Origin: Medicago truncatula
Lineage: Eukaryota; Streptophyta; Magnoliopsida; Fabales; Fabaceae
Direction: 5' to 3'
Length of the DNA: 64,000 bases
Assembly: GCF_003473485.1 (NCBI RefSeq)
Contig: NC_053047.1
Location: 8,075,001-8,139,000, forward strand
Shown here: in pieces, positions 1 to 10,971 of the stretch
Layout: each line of letters starts with the position of its first letter
Numbering within the stretch: position 1 is the stretch's first letter
Notes under the pieces: model-generated
What the model was told of the DNA's origin: nothing
The model's input: the letters and a program-made list of their open reading frames with translations, nothing else
The model's database searches: none
Translations under genes and position numbers: made by a program

Positions 1-587
1 TCCAAAACCACCCCTCAATGAAGAAACGAAAACCTAGAGAGAGAAAACTAGAGCTGACTTGTTTATATTTATAGTGTTATATTTCTTTGCTCAAAATCGA
101 TAGACCAACGTAGTGTAACAAAACTAAAAGTTAAGAACAAAAATATAAATGGGCATGTATAAGACAAAATAAAACAAAAATATGATCAAGATTTATGAGA
201 ATTGTTCAAACTCTTAAAGATAAAATTATGTGGTTTGCAATTGCAGTTGCACACATTCATGTTGGTCTTTTTCCATGAAGAGAGAAAAAATTATTAAAAT
301 TTCGGAAACCGTAAAATTGTGTCAGATGTCAAGCTTTGACATCTGGAAAATATTTATGTAAGATATCTCGTGGAATTTGTACCTACAAAATATAGGACCC
401 CCAGCCCGCGCCAAACATGTCAAATTTTTTAGCCCCGCTAATCTCTTTGTGATACGATAAATACAAAGTCACTTGCACGAGCTCTTTGAGCTATAAGGCT
501 TTTTCTACCTTAAAATTGAAACACATTTCTCTTGCCTTAATTTCAATACCAAAAATGAAGTCATAGCTAGAGTCTTCAACTCCATTG

Positions 588-1623
588 GTTCTTAGCTTCA
601 TCTAATTTCATTTTCTGCTGTTTGATGCGATCAGTCTCATTCTAATTGCACTTTTTAGATGTCTGAATAACAGATTTACAACAAAATAAGTAATAAACAA
701 AGTTGAAGAAATTCAGAACCAATTGTAAAGACTTAACCCATCAATCATTTAGGCAGAGGATAAAGAAGTAAGCAACTCAAGCATGCATAAGGAGATTGAA
801 AAAGTTTACGAAACATCACAAGTAAACTTATATCAGTATCGACATTAAAATCTGCTGAAGTATATGCAAGAGCACCGTGAAGTGAATCTTCTTTTCCAAC
901 ACTAGGAAGCGGAAGAAATTCCTTTCTCGCAGCAGCTTGCAAGTGGTTAATAGTCTTTGCATTCTCAGGAATGTAGCCTTCTTCATCGTAGTTAACAAAA
1001 GGTGACAAGTAAGGTGGAGGAGTGCTGTTAACAAAAGAAAAATTTTAGGTTTTTAACGTTTAGCAATTAAAATTTCAATTAGAAACAAATTAATCAAACA
1101 AAATGAAAAGAAAAAAGGATGTGTGGATTTGTGATTCCACAAGAAGATATCCCTTGAAGAAAAAACAAATTTGCTCAGAATATAATATAGGACACTCCTA
1201 CCATATAAGTTTCTATCGGAAAAATTATGCGTGCATTGACACAATCAAATATCATATATATTTTTGGTTTTGGTGTTTTCTCCCGTAACCTGTCTGTACG
1301 TTCGTAGTTTTTCTTTGTCTCGGCTTTCTTTATTTTTCTGTCATGCACTCTAATTGTTCTATGTTCTTCCAGCAAAGGTTCACGATAAAGAAAGCTAACA
1401 TCTTTCAAATGGTAATAAGTCTGATGAGTTCCCTTGACCTTTTTCTTAGGCTGCCGGGGTGTTACAGCTTTTGAAATGCTTAGTTTCCTAATATTTGCAA
1501 AAGCCAACGTAAAAATCGAAGTAGTAACACTTCAACACATTATATAGATGCATTTTCCGAATGACAACAGATCAGTAATGCCAGAAATTACAAATTTGGC
1601 AGCATTTCCCTCCTTTTCTTCCC
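588..1623 (-). pseudogene. Pescadillo (PES) pseudogene, block A, unit 1
   Basis: Fragments of the gene for Pescadillo, a nucleolar protein of the PeBoW complex needed for 60S ribosome maturation. In minus-strand order: an N-terminal exon piece from 1623 (EGNAAKF); a stretch at 1507-1240 with the family motif PKKKVKGTHQTYYH and EPLLEEHR; a short BRCT piece (FDCVNARI) joined directly to it; the post-BRCT exon (PFVNYDEEGYIPENAKTI, then LPLPSVGKED) at about 1010-745; and basic tail codons near 590-660. Roughly residues 110-420 of a normal protein are missing, so this is an internally deleted pseudogene. The first exon piece has one A fewer than in units 2 and 3, which shifts its frame. Family assignment is from motif recognition. 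Confidence 0.82.
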
Positions 1624-1647
1624 CTACGATACAAAAGTAACAACATT

Positions 1648-1910
1648 AAGGGCATGTTTGGTTTGAATTTGTCAGAATACATTCAGAGCTAAAGTACTTT
1701 CCTATAAAACATACGTTTGTATGGACCCTGATACTTTTTCATTCTCCTCTTGCCGTTTGAGTTGTTCCATTTACCATTTGAACATATATTATGTTGTTGC
1801 AGTAATGCGATTTTTTTGGTAATTACATATCCAAAAGTACTTTCAATAACTATTATATCTAAATGAATTACCTTTCATCATACATGCTTTTGACAAGGGT
1901 CCCAAACATA
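1648..1910. repeat. Possible hAT-type MITE (repeated at about 13846 and 25873)
   Basis: A non-coding stretch bounded by gggcatgtttggtttg on the left and cccaaacataaac on the right, giving short imperfect inverted ends of the kind seen in hAT-derived MITEs. It lies just upstream of PES block A in each unit. No clear target duplication was found. Confidence 0.3.
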
Positions 1911-3200
1911 AACAACGCTAGAGCTGACTCATTTTAATCAAACTTGATTTTATAAAATGAGGCTTGATCAAACTAATATAGCTAACTTTAATCCTAACAT
2001 GCCTCAAATATATGAAAAGGGCTAACTTTCGTCTAGAAAATTTTCATTCTTCTTTTCTAACTAGTTACGGTTAAAAACTATAAATTCCAAAAAAACCAAA
2101 AAATATATCTACAAATATCTGCCTTCGACGCCAACTAAAGCAGAGAGTGTGGCATCGACATCGACACTTCAGATGGAAGACATGTCCACGCCAACACAAG
2201 TAAACACGTTTAATCAGTGTTGATGTGTCAGTGTCCGTGTTTGTGTTTCGTATGCAAAAAGAAATAACAATTAACAATAAGCTCCAACATTTCAGCAGAA
2301 AAATATAATAATAGCTGAAACTTTTAAGCTTGAGACCCTAATTTGATTATGAACTTTGTGGCATTAACACTTCTAATCGAAAGTGTGTCTGGTTTCCGAT
2401 GACGTCCGATGCGAACGTGACTTTGACACATATGATTTTATTGAACCTTGAAATTTGGTCATTTTCCGGCTCTGTAGTGTTTCACCATTGTTGTTGATGA
2501 AAGTGAAACCACCATTGGTGACATTTTTATTTGGATGGTGATATGTAAGGTTTGAGTCAGGACTAATGCTTCTTTCCAGGTTTTGAAGAGGTGATTAGGA
2601 GAGTTTGGGATAAAAAATAAGTTTGGAAACTCACTATTCGGCCGCCTAATGATCAATTAATAATAAGCCTAAAGAATTTGATGTGATCTTTGAAAGAAGA
2701 AAACATATCAGATCCAATAAAATATTACTAAAATTTATTATCGGTCTAAGGTAATTAAAAAAAAATGTTGGCTATTTTATTGGACCGACAACATTTAAAA
2801 TGGACACAATTTATTACTATAATTTATTACTAAAATTTACTAACATTTAAAATGGAAATTCTTAATTTGTGGAGCAATTTAGTAAAGTAAGAATTGCGGT
2901 CTTATCACTTTTAGCAAGAATATTCACTAATCAACTATTAATAAATAAATATCACTATATTTCAATTTTTCAATATTAAAAAAAATGTGAATCTTACCTA
3001 ACATTGAGGTTTAAATGAGACATTGAGTCTTGAAGACTCAAAAAATAAAAAATTCTCTTGAATTGGCTACCAAGTCTTAAAAGTTTGAAACCTGTTAGGG
3101 ATGGTTCGGGTCACATTCATGGTGACTTTTCAAACAAGAATTAGTGATTAAATATAGTTCTGATCACAATTTAAATTGATGGTGGGAATACTTTTTCAAT
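1911..3200. other. Intergenic stretch between PES block A and DEF1
   Basis: AT-rich DNA with short reading frames that show no recognisable domain. It repeats in units 2 and 3 (about 14109-15390 and 26136-27415). The last 270 bp, from about 2930, is shared with the sequence upstream of DEF2 (about 10265), so it marks the left limit of the DEF1/DEF2 duplication and probably includes the DEF promoter. Confidence 0.6.
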
Positions 3201-3210
3201 TTTTGGGGTT

Positions 3211-3218
3211 CTATAAAT
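3211..3218 (+). promoter_or_regulatory. Putative TATA box of DEF1, unit 1
   Basis: CTATAAAT lies 69 bases before the ATG at 3287. It is identical at 15403 and 27428, and also before DEF2 at 10563. Start-site position is inferred. Confidence 0.6.
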
Positions 3219-3286
3219 TGGCTACATCTATCAACAATGTGATAGCACATAACCACTTACATTTTTTTAGAAGACAAAAAAAGGTG

Positions 3287-5381
3287 ATGGAGAGGAAAAC
3301 ACTTGCTAGCTTGTGCTTCTTTCTCATTGTTCTCTTAGCTGCTCGTAAGTTTATATTATAGTAATTTGGGATATGATTTTGTATTTTAGTCATTATGTTT
3401 AACAAATAAAACCATTTTATTACAATACTTTTTATTTGAAAATAAAAACATGTATGCAAGCTATAATTTAGAGTTCAATTTTTATATGTTTACGATTTTT
3501 AAAGAATATTTTATCAGGTTAGTAATTCTAAATTGACACATATTATTCATGATTGTTTGACACTATTTCAATCAAATTTTTAAATACTTAGATCAAATGT
3601 GGTTAATAATAAGATTCAGTTAATAATAAACCATTTTAGATAATATGATTGTAAATTCTAATTGAAATCATCTTGGCAAAATTCACTTACCTCTCGATCA
3701 AATTATATATCACTATGGCCCTCTTCCCTTAAGAATTGAAGGAGGAAAACATAAAAACAAATCTTAAATTTGATGTAACAATTTTTTTTCTTTCTATTTA
3801 CTATCTTTATCCCTAAAAATTATACACCCTCTGTTCTTTAGTTATTTTGCATGTATTAAGAAATGTAATTCATTTTGTATGGAAAAGAGATATTATTAGT
3901 TATTTTACAAAATTGTCCTTAATAAATAGTATAAGAAAGATAAATTAAATAATTGAAAGAAGAGAGAGTAATAAATAGCTAATGATATAATAGAAAAGTA
4001 ACATTAATGTTTTATTATTATTGTAAAACGAAAAATAATTTCTTCTTCAAAGGGACGTATAATTTGAGACAAAAGGAGTATCTTAAATAAATCACGAGAA
4101 TCTAAAAGGTTGACTCTGATATTATAAATTTATCTTCAAGAGAATTAATTATCTTTCACAAATCATTATCTTGAAGAGAAATAAATTACTGGAATCTATG
4201 CTTCAGTGGCAATTGATTTTGCTTTTACAAATTTGGTGTTGTTGTCATCGTGAGCTTAACTCAGTTGGTATGGTCAATGCATAAAATATGCAAGGTACGG
4301 GACCCCGGGGCACTGGTTAAGGAGTAATAAATGAACAGATTTCATTTGTTTTACTTCAATTAAAGTGATAAATATTTTAATTAATTAAAATAAAAAAGTT
4401 GTATTTAATACTCGGTCAAATTTCCTTTTCCATTACATATTTACATTCTTGTATCCTTTTCATTAATTAACAATTTTTTTTTTCGTGGATTTTACTCAAA
4501 CCAATTTTCCTTTCCGTCAATTTGTTGTGAATCATTTTTTTCTTTCAAACCAATTCACGGAAAGCCTATGCATAATTAGCAACATATTCAATTAAAATAA
4601 AGTCTAAAATAAATTAACAATTCCAAAGGTAAAACATAACCAATTAAAATATCAAATACAACTTCTCAAAAAAATATCAAATACAAAATCATCAAATGTG
4701 TAGAAATTCCATGCTTGTATCACAAAATAGGAAATTTGATAGTGTATTGAATGCACATTTTTCTTATTTTAATTATTTGACTTTTTTTTGAAGGAAATTA
4801 CTTAACTTATTTCTCACTTTAATAAAGATAAAACAATGGGGATCTGATAATTTATTACTCCTTAACCAGTGCCCCACATTAAGCACCCAATGTGGCGTGC
4901 TCTATTGTGGTTGATCTTATAAATTTGTCTTCAAGATAATTAATTATCCTTTACCAATAATTATCTTGAATAGAAATAAATTACGGGAATCTATGCTTCA
5001 ATGGCAATTGATTTTGCTTTTACAAATTTATCTTCAATAGAAATAATTAGCTAATGTTTTCTTCATAGTATTTATTTCATATCAAACAAACATATGTAAC
5101 ATAATATACTAATAATAAAAAAGTTTTTCTATCATGTGCAAATGTAATTTTGTTAACTATCGAGTGTTGAAGATATATTGCTTATGAAAAATAATATTGT
5201 TCTTTTGGAAATTGCAGAAGTAGTGGCGCAAATTGTGCCTTGTAAGACACGAAATCGTAACTTCAAGAGTGCATGTATTGCTGTATCTGGCGACAACGAA
5301 GAATGTGACCATGATTGCAGGAGAGTAGGAGGCTGGTATGGTGGTTCTTGCAAAAATCAGAAATGTGTTTGTGACTGTTGA
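3287..5381 (+). CDS. Defensin-like secreted peptide DEF1, unit 1 (two exons)
   Basis: Predicted 73-residue secreted cysteine-rich peptide of the plant defensin (CS-alpha-beta) family; such peptides act outside the cell, often against fungi or in symbiosis, but the target here is unknown. Exon 1 is 3287-3344 and exon 2 is 5218-5381, joined across a perfect GTAAGT donor and a TTGCAG acceptor with a split Gln codon. Residues 1-19 (LCFFLIVLLAA core) are a hydrophobic signal peptide. The mature part has eight cysteines at 28, 39, 49, 53, 64, 69, 71 and 73, with the family CxxxC, GxC and CxC patterns. The last two cysteines are separated by one residue (CVCDC), tighter than the usual three. The start is the only ATG giving a signal peptide and lies 69 bases after a TATA box. 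The 1873 bp intron is packed with transposon relics. An AATAAA lies about 60 bases after the stop. Confidence 0.88.
3823..4080. mobile_element. Stowaway-like MITE in DEF1 intron, unit 1
   Basis: Starts TA-caccctctgttc and ends caaaaggag-TA, the Stowaway pattern of degenerate CTCCCTCCGT-type ends flanked by a TA duplication, about 258 bp and non-coding. A related element with the same body motif (ttttacaaaattttccttaataaata) lies at 39710. Confidence 0.65.
4249..4306 (+). mobile_element. tRNA-derived SINE head (relic), unit 1
   Basis: GTGAGCTTAACTCAGTTGGTA resembles the A box of a legume tRNA-derived SINE and matches the head of the fuller SINE at about 40011-40130. It is cut off where the MITE at 4307 begins. 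Copies occur in units 2 and 3. Confidence 0.5.
4307..4875. mobile_element. MITE with perfect 25 bp inverted ends, DEF1 intron unit 1
   Basis: Left end 4307-4331 begins ggggcactggttaaggag; right end 4851-4875 is its exact reverse complement. The 569 bp element has no coding capacity. No clear target duplication is seen, so the superfamily is uncertain. Confidence 0.7.
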
Positions 5382-5660
5382 ACATCTCCTACATAAATAA
5401 ATAATCTAGTTATAGTATGATTCATAGCTAGATTATGTTTATGGAATAAATCATTGATCAATTCTCTTCCCTTGAGTGAGAAGAGAATTAATTAATATAT
5501 AGAGTAATATGTGTGACAAGATAGCATGTTGTCTTATTAAATAAACGGAAATGATTATCATAGCAAGACATTGCATCGTGAGGATTTCCAGAATGATGTG
5601 GCAACATAATATCTTTATTAAATTGGCTGAATAGTGTTTCGCGGCCGTTTCACGATTTGA

Positions 5661-5969
5661 GGAATGCTAGGGTCACACCCTCTAACTCACCATTTAACAC
5701 ACTCCAATAGGTCACCTCATCCAATTTTTTATTTTCCTTTTGATTTAATTTGGGTGAAAAGCGACAATTCCTTCGGGACATACAAGAACTTGGTCTTGGA
5801 GAAGGTCGAGCGAAGAAGATAGATATTAAACTCCAAAAAATAAAAAATAAAATAAATGTTCATAAAGTGAAACCGGTAGCTGTAAAGAAAATAAAAAAGT
5901 GGACTACATGGCTTATCTTGATTGGAGTGTATTAAAAGGGTATGTTAGAAGGTGTGACCCTAGCATTCC
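5661..5969. mobile_element. MULE-like MITE downstream of DEF1, unit 1 (internally shortened)
   Basis: Inverted ends of about 48 bp: ggaatgctagggtcacacc at the left, its reverse complement at the right. The 61-residue reading frame inside (5750-5935) has no recognisable domain and is probably not a gene. Unit 3 has a longer version with a 9 bp target duplication. Confidence 0.65.
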
Positions 5970-6257
5970 TCTTCATGATTTTTCACCTTGGGATGTATAG
6001 CATCGCTGTTAAATAAAATATGTGTTAATTATGTTTGTAGTGTTATATTTCTTTGTTCAAAATTTATAGACCAACGTAGTGTAACAAAACTAATTAAGAG
6101 TTAAGAACAAAAATATAAATGGACATGTATTCGACAAAATACAACAAAAATATGTGGTTTGCAATTGCAGTTGCGCACATTCATGTTGGTCATATTCCAA
6201 GAAGAGAGAAAAAATGATTAAAATTTCGGAAACCGTAAAACTGTGTCAGGTGTCAAG

Positions 6258-6592
6258 TGTTTGTTAGCGCAGCAATGGAAGCATTGTTCAACAAACAAAA
6301 ATAACAGAAATAGTTATTAGGGTTTCTAGGTTTTTCTAGTTTTGATGATTTTGTGAATTAGAGAGGATGAGAAGAAAGAGCAAGTGAATAGAATTGATAA
6401 AATGAATTGTATTATTGAGATATGAAAAATTGTACAAGGAATGAGCTTATATACAAGCATGTGTTAGGTTACTTGAAGCACATACTCTAACAAAGTTGTA
6501 ACAAACTTCAAAACAAACTAAAATCAAAGTGTGATTAATCAACCTAAACATGATTATCACTAATGTAAACTTGAATTAACAACTAAACTAAG
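6258..6592. mobile_element. Possible solo LTR inside PES block B, unit 1
   Basis: Blocks A and C read through gtcaag to ttttgacatct, whereas block B has about 335 bp inserted here, starting tgtttgttagcgcagcaatg and ending actaaactaag. Size and ends suggest a solo LTR, but no clean target duplication was seen. It is also present in units 2 and 3 (about 18451-18785 and 30912-31247). Confidence 0.35.
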
Positions 6593-6845
6593 AGTTTTGA
6601 CATCTAGAAAACATTTATATAAGATATCCCGTGGAATTTGTACCGAAAAAATATAGGACCCCCGGCCCGTGCCTAACAAATCAAATTTTTGAGCCCCCGC
6701 TAATCTCTTTATGATTCAATAAAAACAAAGTCGCTTGCATGAACTCTTTGAGCTATAAGGCTTTTTCTACCTTAAAATTAAAACACATTCATCTTGCCTT
6801 AATTTCAATACCAAAAATGAAGTCATAGCTAGAGTCTTCAACTTC

Positions 6846-8036
6846 TTTGACCCTTAGCATCATCTAATTTCATTTTCCGCTGTTGATGTGATCAGTCTCA
6901 TTCTGCTTGCGCTTATTAGATATCTGAATAACAAATATCCAACAAAATAACTAATAAACAAATTTGAAGAAATTCAGAACCAATTGTAAAGACTTAACCC
7001 ATCAATCACTTGCAACCATTTATACAAAGAATAAAGAAGTAAGCAACTCAAGTATGCAAGGAAATTGAAAAAGTTTACCTCATGGCTTCGAATATCTTAA
7101 TATTTTTACGAGACATCACAAGTAAACTCATATCAGTATCGACATTTTCTTGGCCATTCGTTGTTGATTCTTCGGTCTGTACCACACTAGAAGATATTTC
7201 TTTTTCAACATTAGAATCTGCTGAAATATATGTAATAGCACCCTGAAGTGAATCGTCTTTTCCAACACCAGGAAGCGGAAGAAATTCCTCTGTGGCAGCA
7301 GATTGCAAGTGGTTGATAGTCTTTGCATTGTCGGAAATGTAGCCTTCTTCATCGTAGTTAACAAAAGGTGACAAGTGAGGTGGAGGAGTCCTGTTAACAA
7401 AAGAAACGCAAGAATAACAAAAAACAATGATTCCCTTTGTACTGGAGTAATTAGGCCAAAACAGTGCAAATAATGACATAGAAATCAATCATATAAATGA
7501 TTTCATAAATAAGTTCAAGAGATATAGCATCAATAAAAAAGTCTAATAATCTTTGTTGTGTTACGTGCACAACATCCCCATATTATTAATTTTTTTACTT
7601 TCTTATAAATTTAATTTGAAAAGAAACTTGAAATAAAATTAGGAAAATAATGTGTCTCATACTTCCCAATTATGACAGAAACAATACTTTCAAATAATTG
7701 TGTTTGTCAAGACTATCAAAAGGTCTTACCTCCCTAATCAAGAAGAATTTGAGATTTTTGAAGAGATTTTTACATTCTCTTGTATCTTGATCCTCTTCAT
7801 CTTCACGGCTAAGTCTTAAACCAGGTGCATCCGTGCACCAGGTTCATTGTGAAGAAGATAGGATATTACTGTCTTCAAATTTGCACTTTCTTAAAGGAAA
7901 TATAGAAGTTACAAATAATGATCAAATTTTTTACAAATTCCAAGTATTATATACCTTCGGATTTTGTGTACAAGATCTACATCAATTTTCTTGCTCTTTG
8001 ACGCAGGTAATGCTCCAAAGAGATTTACCATTGTAA
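6846..8036 (-). pseudogene. Pescadillo (PES) pseudogene, block B, unit 1
   Basis: Two parts of the PES gene remain. A mid-protein exon at about 8036-7945 reads TMVNLFGALPASKSKKID, matching the family motif TMVHLFAALPAS. The post-BRCT exon at about 7412-7075 reads PPPHLSPFVNYDEEGYIS and later MSRKNIKIFEAM. Tail codons near 6925-6846 are frameshifted by a one-base loss in the run tgttgatgtg. The BRCT domain itself is missing, so this cannot make a working protein. Confidence 0.8.
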
Positions 8037-8663
8037 GATAGTCGTCCAGTTATCCAAGTGGGTCCACAAATCTTGGGTACCTATAATACATAGAAAAATC
8101 AAATAAACTGGAAAATTTTATTAAACAGAAAACAAAAAGCCAAAAACAAAGCTAGAGACCTAAGGATAACGGAAAGAAGGAAGTCTGTATCTGTCTCTAT
8201 AAAAATTATCTCAAAAAATATAAATGGACATGTATTAGACAAAATACAAAAAAATATGAACAAGATTTCTGAGAATTCAAACTCTTGACATAAAATTATG
8301 TGGTTTGCAATTGCAGTTGCACACATTCATGTTGGTCTTATTCCAAGAAGAGAGAAAAAATTATTAAAATTTCAGAAACTGTAAAATTGTGTCAGATGTC
8401 AAGTTTTGACAACTTGACATCTGGAAAATATTTATCTAAGATACCCCGTGGAATTTGTAACTAAAAAATATAGGACCCTCGGCCCTCGCCAAACAAGTCA
8501 AATTTTTTAGCCCCCGCTAATCTCATTTTGATACAACAAATACAAAGTCACTTGCATGAGCTCTTTGAGCTATAAGGCTTTTTCTACCTTAAAATTGAAA
8601 CACATTCCTCTTGCCTTAATTTCAATACCAAAAATGAAGTCATTGCTAGATTATTCAACTCCT

Positions 8664-9246
8664 TTGACCCTTTGCTTCATGTAATTTCATTTTCCGCTGT
8701 TTGATGCGATCAGTCTCATTCCGCTTGCGCTTATTAGATATCTGTAACAGATTTACAACAAAATAAGTAATAAACAAAGTTGAAGAAATTCAAAATCAAT
8801 GGTAAAGATTTAACCCGTCAATCACTTTGCAACCATTTATGTAGAGGATAAAGAAGTAAGCAACTCAAGTATGCATAAGGAGATGGAAAAGTTTACCTTC
8901 ATGGTTCGAATATCTTTCTATTTTTATTAGACATCTCAAATAAACTCATTTCAGTATCGATATTTTCTTGGCCATTCGTTGTTGATTCTCCGGTCTGTAC
9001 CACACAAGATGTTTCTTTTTCGACATTAGAATCTACCGAAGTATATGTAATAGAACCCTGAAGTGATTCTTCTTTTCCAACACCATAAAGCAGAAGAAAT
9101 TCCTTTATGGCAGCAGCTTGCAAGTTGATAGTCTTTCCATAGTCGAGAATGTAGCCTTCTTCATCGTAGTTAGCAAAATTTCCATAGTCGAGAATGTAGC
9201 CTTCTTCATCGTAGTTAACAAAATTGCAAGTGTGGTGGAGGAACAT
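8664..9246 (-). pseudogene. Pescadillo (PES) pseudogene, block C, unit 1
   Basis: Third PES fragment of the unit: only the post-BRCT exon (9246-8899) and the basic tail (SNKRKRNETDRIKQRKMK, near 8735-8664). The exon carries a 45 bp tandem duplication (9136-9180 and 9181-9225), giving NYDEEGYILDYG twice. A one-codon loss (INLQ instead of INHLQ) separates it from units 2 and 3. It lies next to the MBD4-like promoter fragment. Confidence 0.8.
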
Positions 9247-9339
9247 TTTACGTTTTTAACATTTAGACAATTAAAATTTCAAAAGGTTTTTTTTAAGATG
9301 AAAATAAAAAAGAAGTTATAAAAGAAAATAAATTGGTTA

Positions 9340-9895
9340 GTAGGTAGGTAGGTAAGGTTCATAGCTTAAACCATTTCTCATTCTCATCACTACTGCCTTT
9401 ACACTTTCCAGCGCGCGCACTCTCTCTCTCCATTTCTGACCTGACCCATTTAGCTCATTTCCAGATCAAAATCTTAGTGATTAGTGGTGACAGAAACATT
9501 TCGGTGGTGTTAGGTATTGATTTCATTGAAACACATCTCTTTTTTGTCTCATGTTTTTCTTTTTTATATTATTCTGTCTCTCTTTTATTCCTTCTTCGTC
9601 AGTTATTATGTTTATTGGTGTCAGACACCGAACACGTCTTTGATCTGAATTGTCGGTGTTACTGAACACGGCCTCTATTTACTTGTTGGGTGGTTTTTTT
9701 TAGTTTTCTTTCTTACTTTTTAAATTCAAATTTTTCTGTTACACAAGGAAGAATGGAAAGTAAGAATTCAAAGATGTGGGCAATTCTTTCAACGAGTTTG
9801 CGTATGTCAACAATCCTTTCGGTGAGTACGCGTATAAGGGAAATCATCTTAGAAAGAGTGAAGTTGAAGAGGATTCTTGTCGTACTAGGAAGGTT
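9340..9895 (+). pseudogene. MBD4-like DNA glycosylase 5' fragment, unit 1 (truncated)
   Basis: Upstream region plus the first coding stretch of the gene that runs longer at 33740-34977. The ATG is at 9753 (MESKNSK). After seven codons a one-base loss shifts the frame; the other frame then reads the expected GNPFNEF. Homology ends abruptly at 9895, where a 30 bp tandem repeat and DEF2 sequence begin. It lacks all catalytic sequence. Confidence 0.75.
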
Positions 9896-9907
9896 GACAG
9901 AGGAAGA

Positions 9908-10050
9908 GTTAAGGGACCAAAACGAAACCAAAAAGTAAGTTAAAGGACCAAAACGAAACTTTTAATAGTTAAGGGACCAAAACGAAACCAAAAATTAGGT
10001 TAAGGGACCAAAACGAAATCAAAAAATAAGTTAAGGGACCAAAAGAGTAA
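9908..10050. repeat. Five-copy ~30 bp tandem repeat, unit 1
   Basis: gttaagggaccaaaacgaaa recurs at 9908, 9939 (one change), 9968, 9999 and in part at 10030. It sits exactly after the truncated MBD4-like fragment, marking the rearrangement junction. Confidence 0.85.
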
Positions 10051-10638
10051 TTAAAACATTTTTTTAAGAGAGGTGTTATATGACACAACTCTCTTTTGCC
10101 TACGAACACACGACATGTATAGAGCGCCTCGCATACAATACATGGGGGGAGAGAAAATTAATCTAGTGCTATATGCTTCATATATCCAAGGGTCATTAAA
10201 CATTCGTGCTTGTTGTCGTGTGTTATTGTCGTGCATACAATCATTTCTCATTTTTTAAATGGGACTCACTCATCAACTATTAATAAATTCATATCACTAC
10301 ATTTCAATTTGTCAATATTAAAAGAAATATGGATCTTACTTAACATTGAGGTTTTAAATGAGACATTGAGTCTTGTAAGACTCAAAAAACTTCTCTCTCA
10401 AATGAGGTACCTAATAGATATTATGTCTTAAAAATTTGAAACCTATTAGGGATGGTATGGGTCACATTCATGGCGACTTTTCAAACAAGAATTAGTGATT
10501 AAATATAGTTCTGATCACAATTTAAATTTTTTGGTGGGAATACTTTTTCAATTTTTGGGGTTCTATAAATTGGCTACATCTATCAACAATGTGATAGCAC
10601 ATAACCACTTACATTTTTTTAGAAGACAAAAAAAGGTG

Positions 10639-10940
10639 ATGGAGAGGAAAACACTTGCTAGCTTGTGCTTCTTTCTCATTGTTCTCTTAGCTGCTCGTAA
10701 GTTTATATTATAGTAATTTGGGATATCATTTTGTATTTTAGTCATTGTGTTTAACTCATAAAACCATTTTTTAGTACAATACTTTTTATTAGAAAATAAA
10801 AACATGTATGCAAGCTATAATTTAGAGTTTAATTTTTATATGTTTACGATTTTTAAAGAATAATTTTTCAGTTCAGTAATTATAAATATATATACATATA
10901 TTTTTTTTGAGAGAATGAATATATCTATATATGTATGTAC

Positions 10941-10971
<31 letters not shown>

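Larger units (their letters stand above)
4122..5029. repeat. Direct 113 bp duplication flanking SINE/MITE relics in DEF1 intron
   Basis: The segment 4122-4234 (ttataaatttatcttcaag to gcttttacaaattt) recurs in the same direction at 4917-5029 with about a dozen differences. Between the copies lie a SINE head and a MITE. The arrangement repeats in units 2 and 3. Confidence 0.8.

Noticed and set aside
2459-2656. 65-codon minus-strand frame repeated in all units
   Set aside because: Conservation is explained by the recent array; no recognisable domain or splice structure.
3287-5381. DEF1 as a nodule-specific NCR peptide
   Set aside because: NCR peptides usually have four or six cysteines in the mature part; here eight cysteines with CxxxC, GxC and CxC fit the defensin family better.
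5750-5935. 61-codon open frame downstream of DEF1, present in several units
   Set aside because: It lies inside a MITE between inverted ends, is lysine-rich from A-rich DNA, and its frame is altered in unit 3.
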